From: an uncultured Myxococcales bacterium
GTDB lineage: Bacteria; Myxococcota_A; UBA9042; CAIXZC01
DNA length: 64,000 bases
NCBI GenBank assembly: GCA_903895725.1
Contig: CAITUV010000021.1
Location: 103,608-167,607 of the forward strand
Direction of reading: 5' to 3'
The number at the start of each line of letters is the position of its first letter. The stretch's first letter is position 1. The translations under genes and the position numbers were made by a program. Shown here one piece after another: positions 26,651-34,541 of this stretch. The notes beneath the pieces are model-generated. The model searched no databases and was not told the DNA's origin. It saw nothing but the letters and a program-made list of their open reading frames with translations.

Positions 26651-29299
26651 ATGACCAACGAACACAACATCACTCCCGCCATGCGGCAGTACCTGGAGGC
26701 CAAGGCCCAGGTGCCCGATGCCGTGCTGCTGTTCCGGATGGGGGATTTCTACGAGCTGTTCTTCGAGGATGCGCTGGAAGCGGCCCCGATCATGGAGGTG
26801 GCCGTCACATCCCGTGACAAGTCGGCCGAAAACCCGGTCCCCATGTGCGGGGTTCCGTACCATGCGCTCAAGACCTACGTCTCCAAGCTGCTGGCAGCGG
26901 GCAAGAAGGTGGCGATCTGCGAGCAGATGGAGGATCCGTCCCAGGCCAAGGGGATCGTCCGGCGAGAAATCGTCCGGGTAGTGTCGCCCGGCGTCGTGCT
27001 CGACCTGGATGCTCTGGAGGCGGGTGCCAACAACTTCCTGGCGGCCGTGTTCCAGGGGCTGGAAGGGATCGGCTTTGCGTGCCTCGATGCATCGACAGGC
27101 TGCTTCCGGGCGTGCCGGGCGGATGATTTCTCCCACCTCCGAATCGAGCTGGCCCGCCTCGAGCCCCGGGAGATCGTCTATCCGGAACGGCTAGCCGGCC
27201 TGATGGAGAAGGTCGCTTCGGTGCTTCCGGCTGCGGCGTTGCGCCCTGCCCCCGACGTATGGTTCGAGCCACGTCAAGCCCGCACGGCACTGGAGGGACT
27301 GGCGGACGGAGCCGCCCTCGGCCTCGAGGTGCTGGCCGCTTCGGGGGCATTGGTCAGCTACTTGAAGTCGCTCCAGCGAGACGGCCGGCTCCAGCTCGAG
27401 CCGCTCGAGCTCTACGAGATCCGGAACTACCTGGTGCTCGACGAGACGGCCGTAACCGATCTCGAGCTGCTGCGAACGTACTCGGGCGACCGGCGGGGCA
27501 GCCTGCTGGCTCTCATGGACCGCACCAGCACCGCCATGGGGGCCCGCCTGCTGCGCCGCTGGCTCACCTATCCCCTGGTCGACCCCGAGGCCATCGACCG
27601 TCGACTCGACGCGGTCCAGGAGCTGGTCGAGCAGTCGATGTTGCGGGAGAACCTGGCCGAGACGCTCAAGCAGCTCTACGACGTGGAGCGGCTGGCCACC
27701 CGGGTGGTGACCCGCCAGGCCTCCCCTCGGGAGCTCCAGTCACTGGCAAGCTCCACCGCCCTGTTCGACCGACTGCAGCAGTTCCTGTCCCGATGTCGGA
27801 GCCCGGAGCTGGGACGGCTGTCCGCCTCCCTGCGCAAGCCGCCCGAGCCGCTCGAGATCGCGCTGAAATTCCTTCGTGATCCAGCCCCGCCCTTGTCCCG
27901 GGAAGGGGGTATCTTCGTCCCCGAGTACAACCCCGGGCTGGCCGAGCTGCTCGAGCTCACCCGGGGCGGACGGGAATGGCTCCTCAACTATGAGCAGAAG
28001 CTGCGGGCCGAATCGGGCATCCAGTCGCTCAAGGTCGGATTCAACAGGGTCTTCGGGTACTACATCGAGGTCACCCGGGCCAACCTCCACCTCGTGCCGC
28101 AGACCTTCATCCGGAAGCAGACGCTCGTCAATGCGGAGCGCTACTTCACGCCGGAGCTGAAGGAGTACGAGGAGAAGGTCCTCCATGCCCAGGACCAGGC
28201 CAATGCCCTCGAAGAGGAGTTGTTCCTCGACCTGCTCGACCAAGTCGCAGAGCATCGGGACACGATCCTGGCAGCAGCGGCTGCCGTCGCCGCGCTCGAC
28301 GTGTTCACGTCATTTGCCCGGCTGGCCCATGCAAGCAGCTACTGTCGCCCGAAGGTGGACCGCTCCGACCTCCTCGATCTCAAGGAAAGCCGCCATCCCG
28401 TCGTCGAGAAGATGATGCCGGCATCCCGCTTCGTCCCCAACGACATCGTCCTCGACTCGGAGAAGCAGCAGCTCCTGGTCATCACCGGTCCCAACATGGC
28501 GGGCAAGTCGACCGTCATGCGCCAGGTGGCCCTGACCGTGATCATGGCGCAGATGGGCAGCTTCGTTCCCGCCCGGGAAGCCACCATCGGCCTGGTCGAC
28601 CGCATCTTCACCCGGGTCGGTGCGACGGACAGCCTGGCCCGCGGCCTGTCCACGTTCATGGTGGAAATGAAAGAAGCGGCCGAGATCCTGAAGAAGGCCA
28701 CCCGCCGCAGCCTGGTCATCCTGGACGAGGTGGGACGAGGGACCAGCACCTACGACGGCCTCTCCATCGCCTGGTCCATGGTCGAGTACCTCCACGACAA
28801 CCTGCGCGCCCGCACCCTTTTCGCCACGCACTACCACGAGTTGACGCAGATGTCGGAGTACAAGAAGCGGGCCCGCAACTTCAACATCGCGGTCAAGGAG
28901 TTCAACGACGAGATCCTGTTCCTCCATCGGTTGGTCGAAGGGGGGACGAACCGCTCCTACGGCATCCAGGTGGCACGCCTCGCCGGGGTGCCGCTGCCCG
29001 TGATCGACAGGGCCAAAGAGATCCTCGCATCCATCGAGGACGGCACCGGCGACATCCGCATCGAGCGCCCTCGCCCCGCCCGCCGCAAGCGGCCGGACGG
29101 CCTTCAGCAACCCTCCCTGTTCGATGCCGTCCGCCGGCCCGCTGCAGACGGTGCCGAGCCCCCCCCGCCTGCTCCGACGGCAGACGACCGACTCGCCCGC
29201 ACGCTCCGGGAGCTCACACTCGACACCATGTCTCCTATCGAGGCGTTCAACTTGTTGTATCGGCTGAAGAAGGAGTTGGAGGGGACGAAGTCGGAGTAG
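26651..29299 (+). CDS. mutS: DNA mismatch repair protein MutS
   Basis: The 882-residue protein matches MutS in length and order: mismatch-binding domain with RMGDFYELF (the Phe-x-Glu reading head), connector, lever and clamp domains, then the ATPase with Walker A GPNMAGKST around residue 616, Walker B-like LVILDEVGRGTSTYDG and the TH.YHELT segment. A proline-rich linker and a C-terminal dimerisation helix follow. It recognises mispairs and recruits MutL. It starts 18 bp after the prepilin stop. Its stop (TAG) directly abuts the reverse stop (CTA) of the next gene with no bases between. Confidence 0.98.
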   Translation: MTNEHNITPAMRQYLEAKAQVPDAVLLFRMGDFYELFFEDALEAAPIMEVAVTSRDKSAENPVPMCGVPYHALKTYVSKLLAAGKKVAICEQMEDPSQAKGIVRREIVRVVSPGVVLDLDALEAGANNFLAAVFQGLEGIGFACLDASTGCFRACRADDFSHLRIELARLEPREIVYPERLAGLMEKVASVLPAAALRPAPDVWFEPRQARTALEGLADGAALGLEVLAASGALVSYLKSLQRDGRLQLEPLELYEIRNYLVLDETAVTDLELLRTYSGDRRGSLLALMDRTSTAMGARLLRRWLTYPLVDPEAIDRRLDAVQELVEQSMLRENLAETLKQLYDVERLATRVVTRQASPRELQSLASSTALFDRLQQFLSRCRSPELGRLSASLRKPPEPLEIALKFLRDPAPPLSREGGIFVPEYNPGLAELLELTRGGREWLLNYEQKLRAESGIQSLKVGFNRVFGYYIEVTRANLHLVPQTFIRKQTLVNAERYFTPELKEYEEKVLHAQDQANALEEELFLDLLDQVAEHRDTILAAAAAVAALDVFTSFARLAHASSYCRPKVDRSDLLDLKESRHPVVEKMMPASRFVPNDIVLDSEKQQLLVITGPNMAGKSTVMRQVALTVIMAQMGSFVPAREATIGLVDRIFTRVGATDSLARGLSTFMVEMKEAAEILKKATRRSLVILDEVGRGTSTYDGLSIAWSMVEYLHDNLRARTLFATHYHELTQMSEYKKRARNFNIAVKEFNDEILFLHRLVEGGTNRSYGIQVARLAGVPLPVIDRAKEILASIEDGTGDIRIERPRPARRKRPDGLQQPSLFDAVRRPAADGAEPPPPAPTADDRLARTLRELTLDTMSPIEAFNLLYRLKKELEGTKSE

Positions 29300-30775
29300 C
29301 TACCTTCCCCGGCGACCGCCCGACGGCCGGCCCGAGGGCGCTGCCGGGCGTGAGCCGGAGCTGAAGCCGGAGGGGCGACCACTGAAGCTGGGAGTCGACG
29401 GCCGGGAGGACGAGTAGGACTTGCGGGCCTGGGACTTGCCACGCCCCCCGCCGTTGCTCGAACCGCTGTATGCCGGCCGGCTCCCGCCCGAGGAGGAACG
29501 CCCGGACCACGCATTGCCCGAGCCGCTGCTCTTGCTCCTGCCGGACCAGGCATTGCCGCTGTTTCGAGGGCTTGAGTTGCCGCTGTTGCGAGGACTTGCG
29601 TTGCCCACGTGTCCGACGCTGCTGCTCTTGCTCTTGCCGGCCCAGGCGTTGCCACTGTTGCGAGGGCTCGGGTTGCCGCTGTTGCGGGGGTTCGAGTTAC
29701 CCGAGTGCGCCTTGGCTGAACCGTAGTCTTTGCTGGTGCCGGTCCAGGTGTGCCCCGAATTTCCGGACGGACGGCCAGCGGAGTTGCCCCGGTCCTTCTT
29801 GTTGGAGCGGGGAGTGGGGGTGTTGCGGTGGCCGCCAGGCTGTCCCGGGTTCCTCTTGCCCGACGATGCGTTTCCCTTTCGTCCCTTCCTCTTGCCCGAG
29901 GCCGCATCCCCGCCCTTCTTCTTGCCGCGGGGGTCCCTCCCCGCGCCGGCGGGCTGCTTCCCGTCGGGACGACCCTTGTGGTTGCCGGCTTCCTGCCGAC
30001 CATCGGGGTTGCCCTTACCGCGAGGGATGGCCGCGTCCTGGGAGTCCCGCTTCCCCTTCTTTCCCCGATCGGCGTGCGGACTCTGTCCTGCCTTCATCCC
30101 CTTGGGAGGCCCCTTGTGCTTGGTGGCCTGACTGCCATGGATGGAGGGGCCGGCAAACCGGGGCTTGGAGGAGAGCTTGCCCGGAAGCGGGCCGGCATGG
30201 TGTGCCGGCTGGTGCTTGGGGACCGGATGCCCCGCATAGTGCTTGTGGTGCCTGGCGTGGTGGTGAGAGTGACCCCACCGGTCCGGGTAGTAGGTCGACA
30301 GGACGATGCGACGGTGAGGGACGTAGGATGCCGGCCACGGCCCGTACCAGATGAACGCCCACGAGTCCCAGTAGTAATAGTCGGCCCACAGGACGGTCGG
30401 GGCGAAGAAGTGGGTGTGCGGGCCGCCGATGTAGCACACGTGGTGGTAGCCGTAGTAGTCGAGGGGATGCGGGTCGTAGTACCAGTAGACGGTCTCCGTG
30501 TACCCGTAGAGAAGCGGGTCGCCGACGTAGTAGTAGGCCCCGTCCTCGATGATGTAGAAGTCGAGCTCTTCCGGGTCGGGGGAGAAGGGGTGATAGTGCT
30601 CCCCTTCCTCACCGCACCAGTCGCCGTCGAAGTACCCTTCCTGCACGAGGGAATCCGGGAGCGGGTGCTGGCCGTAGTAGACGTAGTAGTCGTCTTCCTG
30701 CGCACTGGCCGGGGTTGCGCCGAGCGTACAGGTTGCGAGGAACGAGAGCGCCAGAAGGCCACGGATTGCTGCCAT
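29300..30775 (-). CDS. Secreted Tyr/His-rich protein with basic Ser/Gly/Asn repeat tail
   Basis: GGAGGTGG before the ATG at 30775 and a signal peptide ending ATPASAQ (about residue 24) define a 491-residue exported protein. Residues about 25-170 are rich in Tyr, Trp, His, Asp and Pro (YYVYYGQHPL, HYHPFSPD, WYYDPHPLDYYGYHH). The rest is Lys/Arg/Ser/Gly/Asn-rich low complexity with repeats such as NSGNAWSGRSKSS. No known family was identified. The aromatic-His part could bind metal or form a surface coat; that is conjecture. Confidence 0.7.
   Translation of the reverse strand: MAAIRGLLALSFLATCTLGATPASAQEDDYYVYYGQHPLPDSLVQEGYFDGDWCGEEGEHYHPFSPDPEELDFYIIEDGAYYYVGDPLLYGYTETVYWYYDPHPLDYYGYHHVCYIGGPHTHFFAPTVLWADYYYWDSWAFIWYGPWPASYVPHRRIVLSTYYPDRWGHSHHHARHHKHYAGHPVPKHQPAHHAGPLPGKLSSKPRFAGPSIHGSQATKHKGPPKGMKAGQSPHADRGKKGKRDSQDAAIPRGKGNPDGRQEAGNHKGRPDGKQPAGAGRDPRGKKKGGDAASGKRKGRKGNASSGKRNPGQPGGHRNTPTPRSNKKDRGNSAGRPSGNSGHTWTGTSKDYGSAKAHSGNSNPRNSGNPSPRNSGNAWAGKSKSSSVGHVGNASPRNSGNSSPRNSGNAWSGRSKSSGSGNAWSGRSSSGGSRPAYSGSSNGGGRGKSQARKSYSSSRPSTPSFSGRPSGFSSGSRPAAPSGRPSGGRRGR
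29440..29760 (-). repeat. Imperfect in-frame repeats coding for NSGNxxPR/GRSKSS units
   Basis: Units such as CCGCTGTTGCGAGG and CCGGCCCAGGCGTTGCC recur on the + strand within the tail of the Tyr/His-rich protein. They vary in length and sequence and carry no spacers. Confidence 0.7.
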
Positions 30776-30879
30776 TTTCCACCTCCAGCCGGGAAATCCC
30801 GGAGTTGAAAGGCGGCCCAGAGACGCCCGGACCGGCACGGTATTTACGGAATGTGTGCCAGCCTGGTGCCGGTCGGTCG

Positions 30880-30919
30880 GGATGTGCCGTGGGTGCGGGG
30901 TGCGGATGGACCGTGGGTC
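30880..30919 (-). repeat. Two copies of the CACCCACGGCACATCC intergenic repeat
   Basis: The minus strand of 30880-30895 is identical to the 16-bp core of the repeat at 53219-53450; a second copy at 30901-30919 has three mismatches over 19 bp. They lie in the 262-bp divergent gap between 30775 and 31038. Confidence 0.7.
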
Positions 30920-31037
30920 CCCCAGGCGCACCGGCCCCCGAGGGGGGAAATATCGGCCCCCGATGCTTTTTGCTTGCCCTGGTCGGATGGATCGCATAGC
31001 CTACACTTCCCTGCCAGGCGGGGAAACGGAGGTGGGA

Positions 31038-32000
31038 ATGGTCCATCCGACATTCTACGGCCGTCTCTTGCTTGTCGGAGCAGTGGTTGCAGGGCTGTTG
31101 TTCCCGGCCGCGACGCGAGCCGGGATTCCATCGGGCACCGAAGTAACACTGCCTATCCAACAGGTTCGTGAGACCGGGTACTACACGGGTGCATGGACGG
31201 TCGAGCGTGGGTGGGATCAGGAGGCCGAGCTGGAGTTCGCCCAGTGGGTCGAGACGATCGGCCGCGCCCGGGAAAAGAAGGTCTTCCGGATCGCCCGAGG
31301 GTTGAAAGACCCGAAGGTCAACCCGCTGTACACGCCGGAAGACAAGCGGCTGCGGCTCGAGACGGACTGCGCCACGCTGCCCTATGCCATGCGGGCCTAC
31401 TTCGCGTGGAAGACCCGGCGTCCCTTCTCTTGGAACAGCAACAAGGGGCGACGGTACGCATCGAACAACCACCCGGAGCGATGGTCCGATTTCAGCCAGT
31501 TCAAGGATCCCGTGCGGCTCATCGTCCGGGCCATGGCGGATGTCAGCTCGGCCACGTTCCGCATGCACGCGAAGCTGGAGGGGACGGACACTTACCCGAT
31601 CGACCCGACCCGGTTCAGCATTCTCCCGGGGGTCACCTACTATGATCCCAACGGCCACGTGCTGCTGGTGTACCGGGTGGATCCGGAGACGGGCAACGTC
31701 CACATGATGGATTCCCATCCGGACGGGACGCTGACACTCAAGGTGTTCGGGCCAAAGATCAAGGTCGGCACGGCCCGCTTCGGGGGCGGATTCCGAGCCT
31801 GGCGGCATTATCGTGTCGAGCTGCTCGACGAAGCAACGGGCAGCTTCCGGATCGTCCGGGACACGAATGCCGAGTGCCCCTGGTACAGCGATACCGCCCA
31901 GTATCGAGGGAAGTACCCGATCGGGGACCGCCTGCTGACCTTCCACGACTGGATCCGGTGGCGGGTCCGGTGGCGGGACGAAGGGGTCGCTGCAAAATAG
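31038..32000 (+). CDS. Exported protein with conserved Cys and His, putative cysteine-peptidase-like fold
   Basis: GGAGGTGG directly precedes the ATG at 31038; the 320-residue protein has a signal peptide ending near ATRAG. Conserved-looking blocks are LETDCATLPYAMRAYFAWK, DTYPIDPTRFSILPG and YYDPNGHVLLVYRV followed by MMDSHPDGT. The spacing of Cys, His and Asp resembles a papain or NlpC/transglutaminase-like triad. I recall uncharacterised proteobacterial proteins with the same blocks, but no function. A longer frame back to 30855 lacks a ribosome site and crosses intergenic repeats. Confidence 0.7.
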   Translation: MVHPTFYGRLLLVGAVVAGLLFPAATRAGIPSGTEVTLPIQQVRETGYYTGAWTVERGWDQEAELEFAQWVETIGRAREKKVFRIARGLKDPKVNPLYTPEDKRLRLETDCATLPYAMRAYFAWKTRRPFSWNSNKGRRYASNNHPERWSDFSQFKDPVRLIVRAMADVSSATFRMHAKLEGTDTYPIDPTRFSILPGVTYYDPNGHVLLVYRVDPETGNVHMMDSHPDGTLTLKVFGPKIKVGTARFGGGFRAWRHYRVELLDEATGSFRIVRDTNAECPWYSDTAQYRGKYPIGDRLLTFHDWIRWRVRWRDEGVAAK

Positions 32001-32141
32001 TGTCGCTTTTTTTGACCCCGTCTCCAGGGTCGATACCATCAGACTCGCCACGGGCCCTTGACCTGTCATTCAGTTCCGCTTTAGTCTTACTTCTTGCCTA
32101 GCAAGAGGGGCCCAGGCCTTTCTTGGTGGCAAGGAGCGTTC

Positions 32142-32957
32142 ATGCAAGGTCGTCTCGAGCATCCCCCCTCCGCCTCCTGGTCCGAGCGGTTGTACCGGCT
32201 CCGGAACTACCAGTCGAAAGACTTCTGGGCGATGATTTTCGCCCGCCCGCTGACCATCCTCCTTCTCTGGCCGGTGGCCGATGCCCGATGGTTGACCGCG
32301 GCCCGGATCACGTGGACGAGCCTGGCCTGCAAGCTGGTCGGGATGGCGGTCCTGCTCACATTTCCCGGGTGGGGAGGGGGAGTCCTCGGCGGGCTGTTGA
32401 TCAACCTGGGGCTCGTCCTGGACAACATGGACGGGACCCTGTGCCGATACCGTGGAACGAGCACCTTCTCGGGCTACTACCTGGACAAGGCGGTGGACAT
32501 CATCGGCATGGCGGGGATGTTTTCAGCCATCTCCTTGCGGGCCTGGTGGAAGGACGGGAACGTCCTCGACGTGTTCGGGCCGTTCCTCGGGTTTGCCGGA
32601 TGCTCGGTGGCCGCATACTGCAAGTGGATCGCACACCGGGTCGAGACCGACTTCGACCTGATGGAGCACCGGGACCGGGGCACGCTGGCCGAGTTCGTGG
32701 CCCGACGGGTGGACCAGAATCCCAGCACTCCGCCACCGAACCGCACCTGGCGCGACTGGGTCGCATTCTTCGCAAGAGCGGTGCGCAGCATCCTCGACTT
32801 CAACGAGGTCGACATCTACTTCTTTCTGCTGGTGGCGCTGGTCGCCGGCCGGGAGTGGATCTTCACCCAGGTCATGTGCGCATTCTATGCGCTCGGGCTG
32901 ATCGTGGGGCCTGCGGTGTTCTATGTGAAGCTGAGGAGGAGAGAGCCCCCCACCTAG
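32142..32957 (+). CDS. CDP-alcohol phosphatidyltransferase family membrane enzyme
   Basis: AAGGAG six nt before the ATG at 32142; 271 residues with about six hydrophobic segments. The catalytic signature DxxDGxx(A)R(x8)G(x3)D(x3)D appears as DNMDGTLCR then GYYLDKAVD, with Cys in place of the usual Ala. The enzyme transfers a phosphatidyl or similar group from a CDP-linked donor to an alcohol in the membrane; acceptor unknown. The preceding 140-bp gap holds a TTGACC box at 32058 with a weak -10. Confidence 0.85.
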   Translation: MQGRLEHPPSASWSERLYRLRNYQSKDFWAMIFARPLTILLLWPVADARWLTAARITWTSLACKLVGMAVLLTFPGWGGGVLGGLLINLGLVLDNMDGTLCRYRGTSTFSGYYLDKAVDIIGMAGMFSAISLRAWWKDGNVLDVFGPFLGFAGCSVAAYCKWIAHRVETDFDLMEHRDRGTLAEFVARRVDQNPSTPPPNRTWRDWVAFFARAVRSILDFNEVDIYFFLLVALVAGREWIFTQVMCAFYALGLIVGPAVFYVKLRRREPPT

Positions 32958-32970
32958 CCTCCCCCAAGGG

Positions 32971-33037
32971 AGGAGATCGCAGCTTCCGAGGCGGTTCTGC
33001 CGAGGAGGAGGTCGCAGCTTCCGAGGCGGTTCTGCCG
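32971..33037. repeat. 32-bp direct repeat, two copies
   Basis: Copies at 32971-33002 and 33006-33037 differ at one base; both contain GCAGCTTCCGAGGCGG. They sit in the gap between two convergent genes. Confidence 0.85.
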
Positions 33038-33064
33038 TGGGCACTGCGGCCGCCCCACGGCCTG

Positions 33065-33109
33065 CCCTGAGCGTGGTCGAAGGGTGGGGGCGGCGCGGCG
33101 AACGCCGCG
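33065..33109. repeat. CCTGAGCGTGGTCGAAGG element and GC-rich hairpin
   Basis: CCCTGAGCGTGGTCGAAGG at 33065-33083 resembles a short repeat (CTGAGC-N-TAGTCGAAGG type) scattered in many environmental genomes. It is followed at 33094-33109 by CGCGGCGAACGCCGCG, an inverted repeat that may serve as a bidirectional terminator for the convergent genes ending at 32957 and 33120. Confidence 0.55.
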
Positions 33110-33119
33110 GTGGGGGCAC

Positions 33120-34541
33120 CTACTTCAGCAGCCGTTCCGCCACGAATCCCGAGTTCACAAGCAGCGTGCGCAGGTTGGGGACGCTCCGCACGATCCCGAC
33201 GGCCCGACGCGGGGTCAGGTAGAACTTCCGATAGGCCTCCTGCCGGATCTCCCGGAAGCGGTCATCCGGAACCAGGCTGAGATTGACCGACGTGTCGTGG
33301 TAGCAGTCCGCGGTCCACGCGGGTGAGAGGCGGCCCGATCTCCTCGCCTCGCTCCAGAGTCGGCTCCCCGGGAACGGAGTCACGGTGAAGAACGAGGCGG
33401 TGTGGAGCGGGGAGCGGCAGGCGTAGTCCACGGTGGCCAGCATCTCCGCTTCCGTCTCGGTGGGGAATCCGAGCATGAAGTAGCCCACGGTGAATATGCC
33501 CACTTCGTCACAGACCCGGGCTGCCTCGAGCAGCCGCTCGAGGTCCATCCGTTTTCCCAGGTAGCGCTGGAGACGGATGCTGGCGGTCTCGGGGGACAGG
33601 GCGACATGGTGGGTACCGGCTTGACGGAGGAGCTCGATGTCGGAGCGGGTGAGCTGGTCCGCCCGCAGCCCGTTGGGGAACGCCAGGTCCGCTCCGGTCG
33701 GGGCTGCGATGAGTCCTTCGCAGATAGCCTCCATGCGGGCCCGGTCGGTGTTGAAGGCATCGTCGTGCAGCTCGAATTCGTCTGCGGCGTAGCGCCGGAC
33801 GAGGTATTGCATCTCGTCGACCACGCTCTCGGGGCAGCGTGCCCGGAACCGGCGGCCGAACAGGTTGTGGCAGAAGGCGCACCCGTAGGGGCACCCTCTC
33901 GACGTGAAGACCGTCAGGGAGCGGCCGGCCCGGGATGTGCCGGCCCGGTTTCTCTGGAAGTAGGTATCGACCGGCAGGAGGTCCCACGCAGGCAGTGGGA
34001 GGGAATCGAGGTCTGCGATGGGGGCTCTGGGCGGCGTGAAGACGACTGGCGACGTGGGGTCCCCCACCCCGGAGGAAATTGCCAGGCCGTCTATCCGGGT
34101 CAGGTCGGCACGGTCGACGAGAGCCGGGACGAGCTCCCGGATGGTGGCCTCCCCTTCTCCGATGACCGCGGCAACGGCCCCGGTGCGGGCGATGGCATCG
34201 GCCGGATCGCCGGAAGCATGGGGTCCGCCCACGATGATCCGGGCATCGGGACAAAGGAAGCGGACGGTACGGGCAAGCAGGGGAAGGATGCGGACGAACG
34301 AGGAGAGCGTGCGGAATCCGACGACCTGCGGCTGGAGCTCCTGCAGGAGCGGGGTCAGGGATTCCAGGCCCAGCTTGCAGTCGTGGATTCTCACCTCGTG
34401 GCCATCCTGACGGAGGACGGCAGCCAGCGACAGGAGACCAACCGGCTGTGCGATGAACGGCGAGTTTGCCGGAATCCGGGTAGCGTCGACGAGCAGCACG
34501 CGAGCGCGGCGGGGGCTCGAAAAGGGAACCCGACGGACCAT
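33120..34541 (-). CDS. B12-binding radical SAM protein
   Basis: The 473-residue protein has an N-terminal cobalamin-binding-like domain (VLLVDATRIPANSPF, VGLLSLAAVLRQDGHEV, GPHASGDP) and a radical SAM barrel with CxxxCxxC as CPYGCAFC near residue 215. Family members methylate unactivated carbons or catalyse other radical reactions in natural-product, lipid or bacteriochlorophyll pathways. Substrate is unknown. Its ATG shares one base with the stop of ligA (TGATG), so it is translationally coupled to a DNA ligase, an odd partner. Confidence 0.92.
   Translation of the reverse strand: MVRRVPFSSPRRARVLLVDATRIPANSPFIAQPVGLLSLAAVLRQDGHEVRIHDCKLGLESLTPLLQELQPQVVGFRTLSSFVRILPLLARTVRFLCPDARIIVGGPHASGDPADAIARTGAVAAVIGEGEATIRELVPALVDRADLTRIDGLAISSGVGDPTSPVVFTPPRAPIADLDSLPLPAWDLLPVDTYFQRNRAGTSRAGRSLTVFTSRGCPYGCAFCHNLFGRRFRARCPESVVDEMQYLVRRYAADEFELHDDAFNTDRARMEAICEGLIAAPTGADLAFPNGLRADQLTRSDIELLRQAGTHHVALSPETASIRLQRYLGKRMDLERLLEAARVCDEVGIFTVGYFMLGFPTETEAEMLATVDYACRSPLHTASFFTVTPFPGSRLWSEARRSGRLSPAWTADCYHDTSVNLSLVPDDRFREIRQEAYRKFYLTPRRAVGIVRSVPNLRTLLVNSGFVAERLLK

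Noticed and set aside
30849..30864. TGGCAC on the minus strand, possible sigma-54 -24 box before the Tyr/His-rich gene
   Set aside because: The -12 position reads GT rather than GC and the rest of the consensus is poor.
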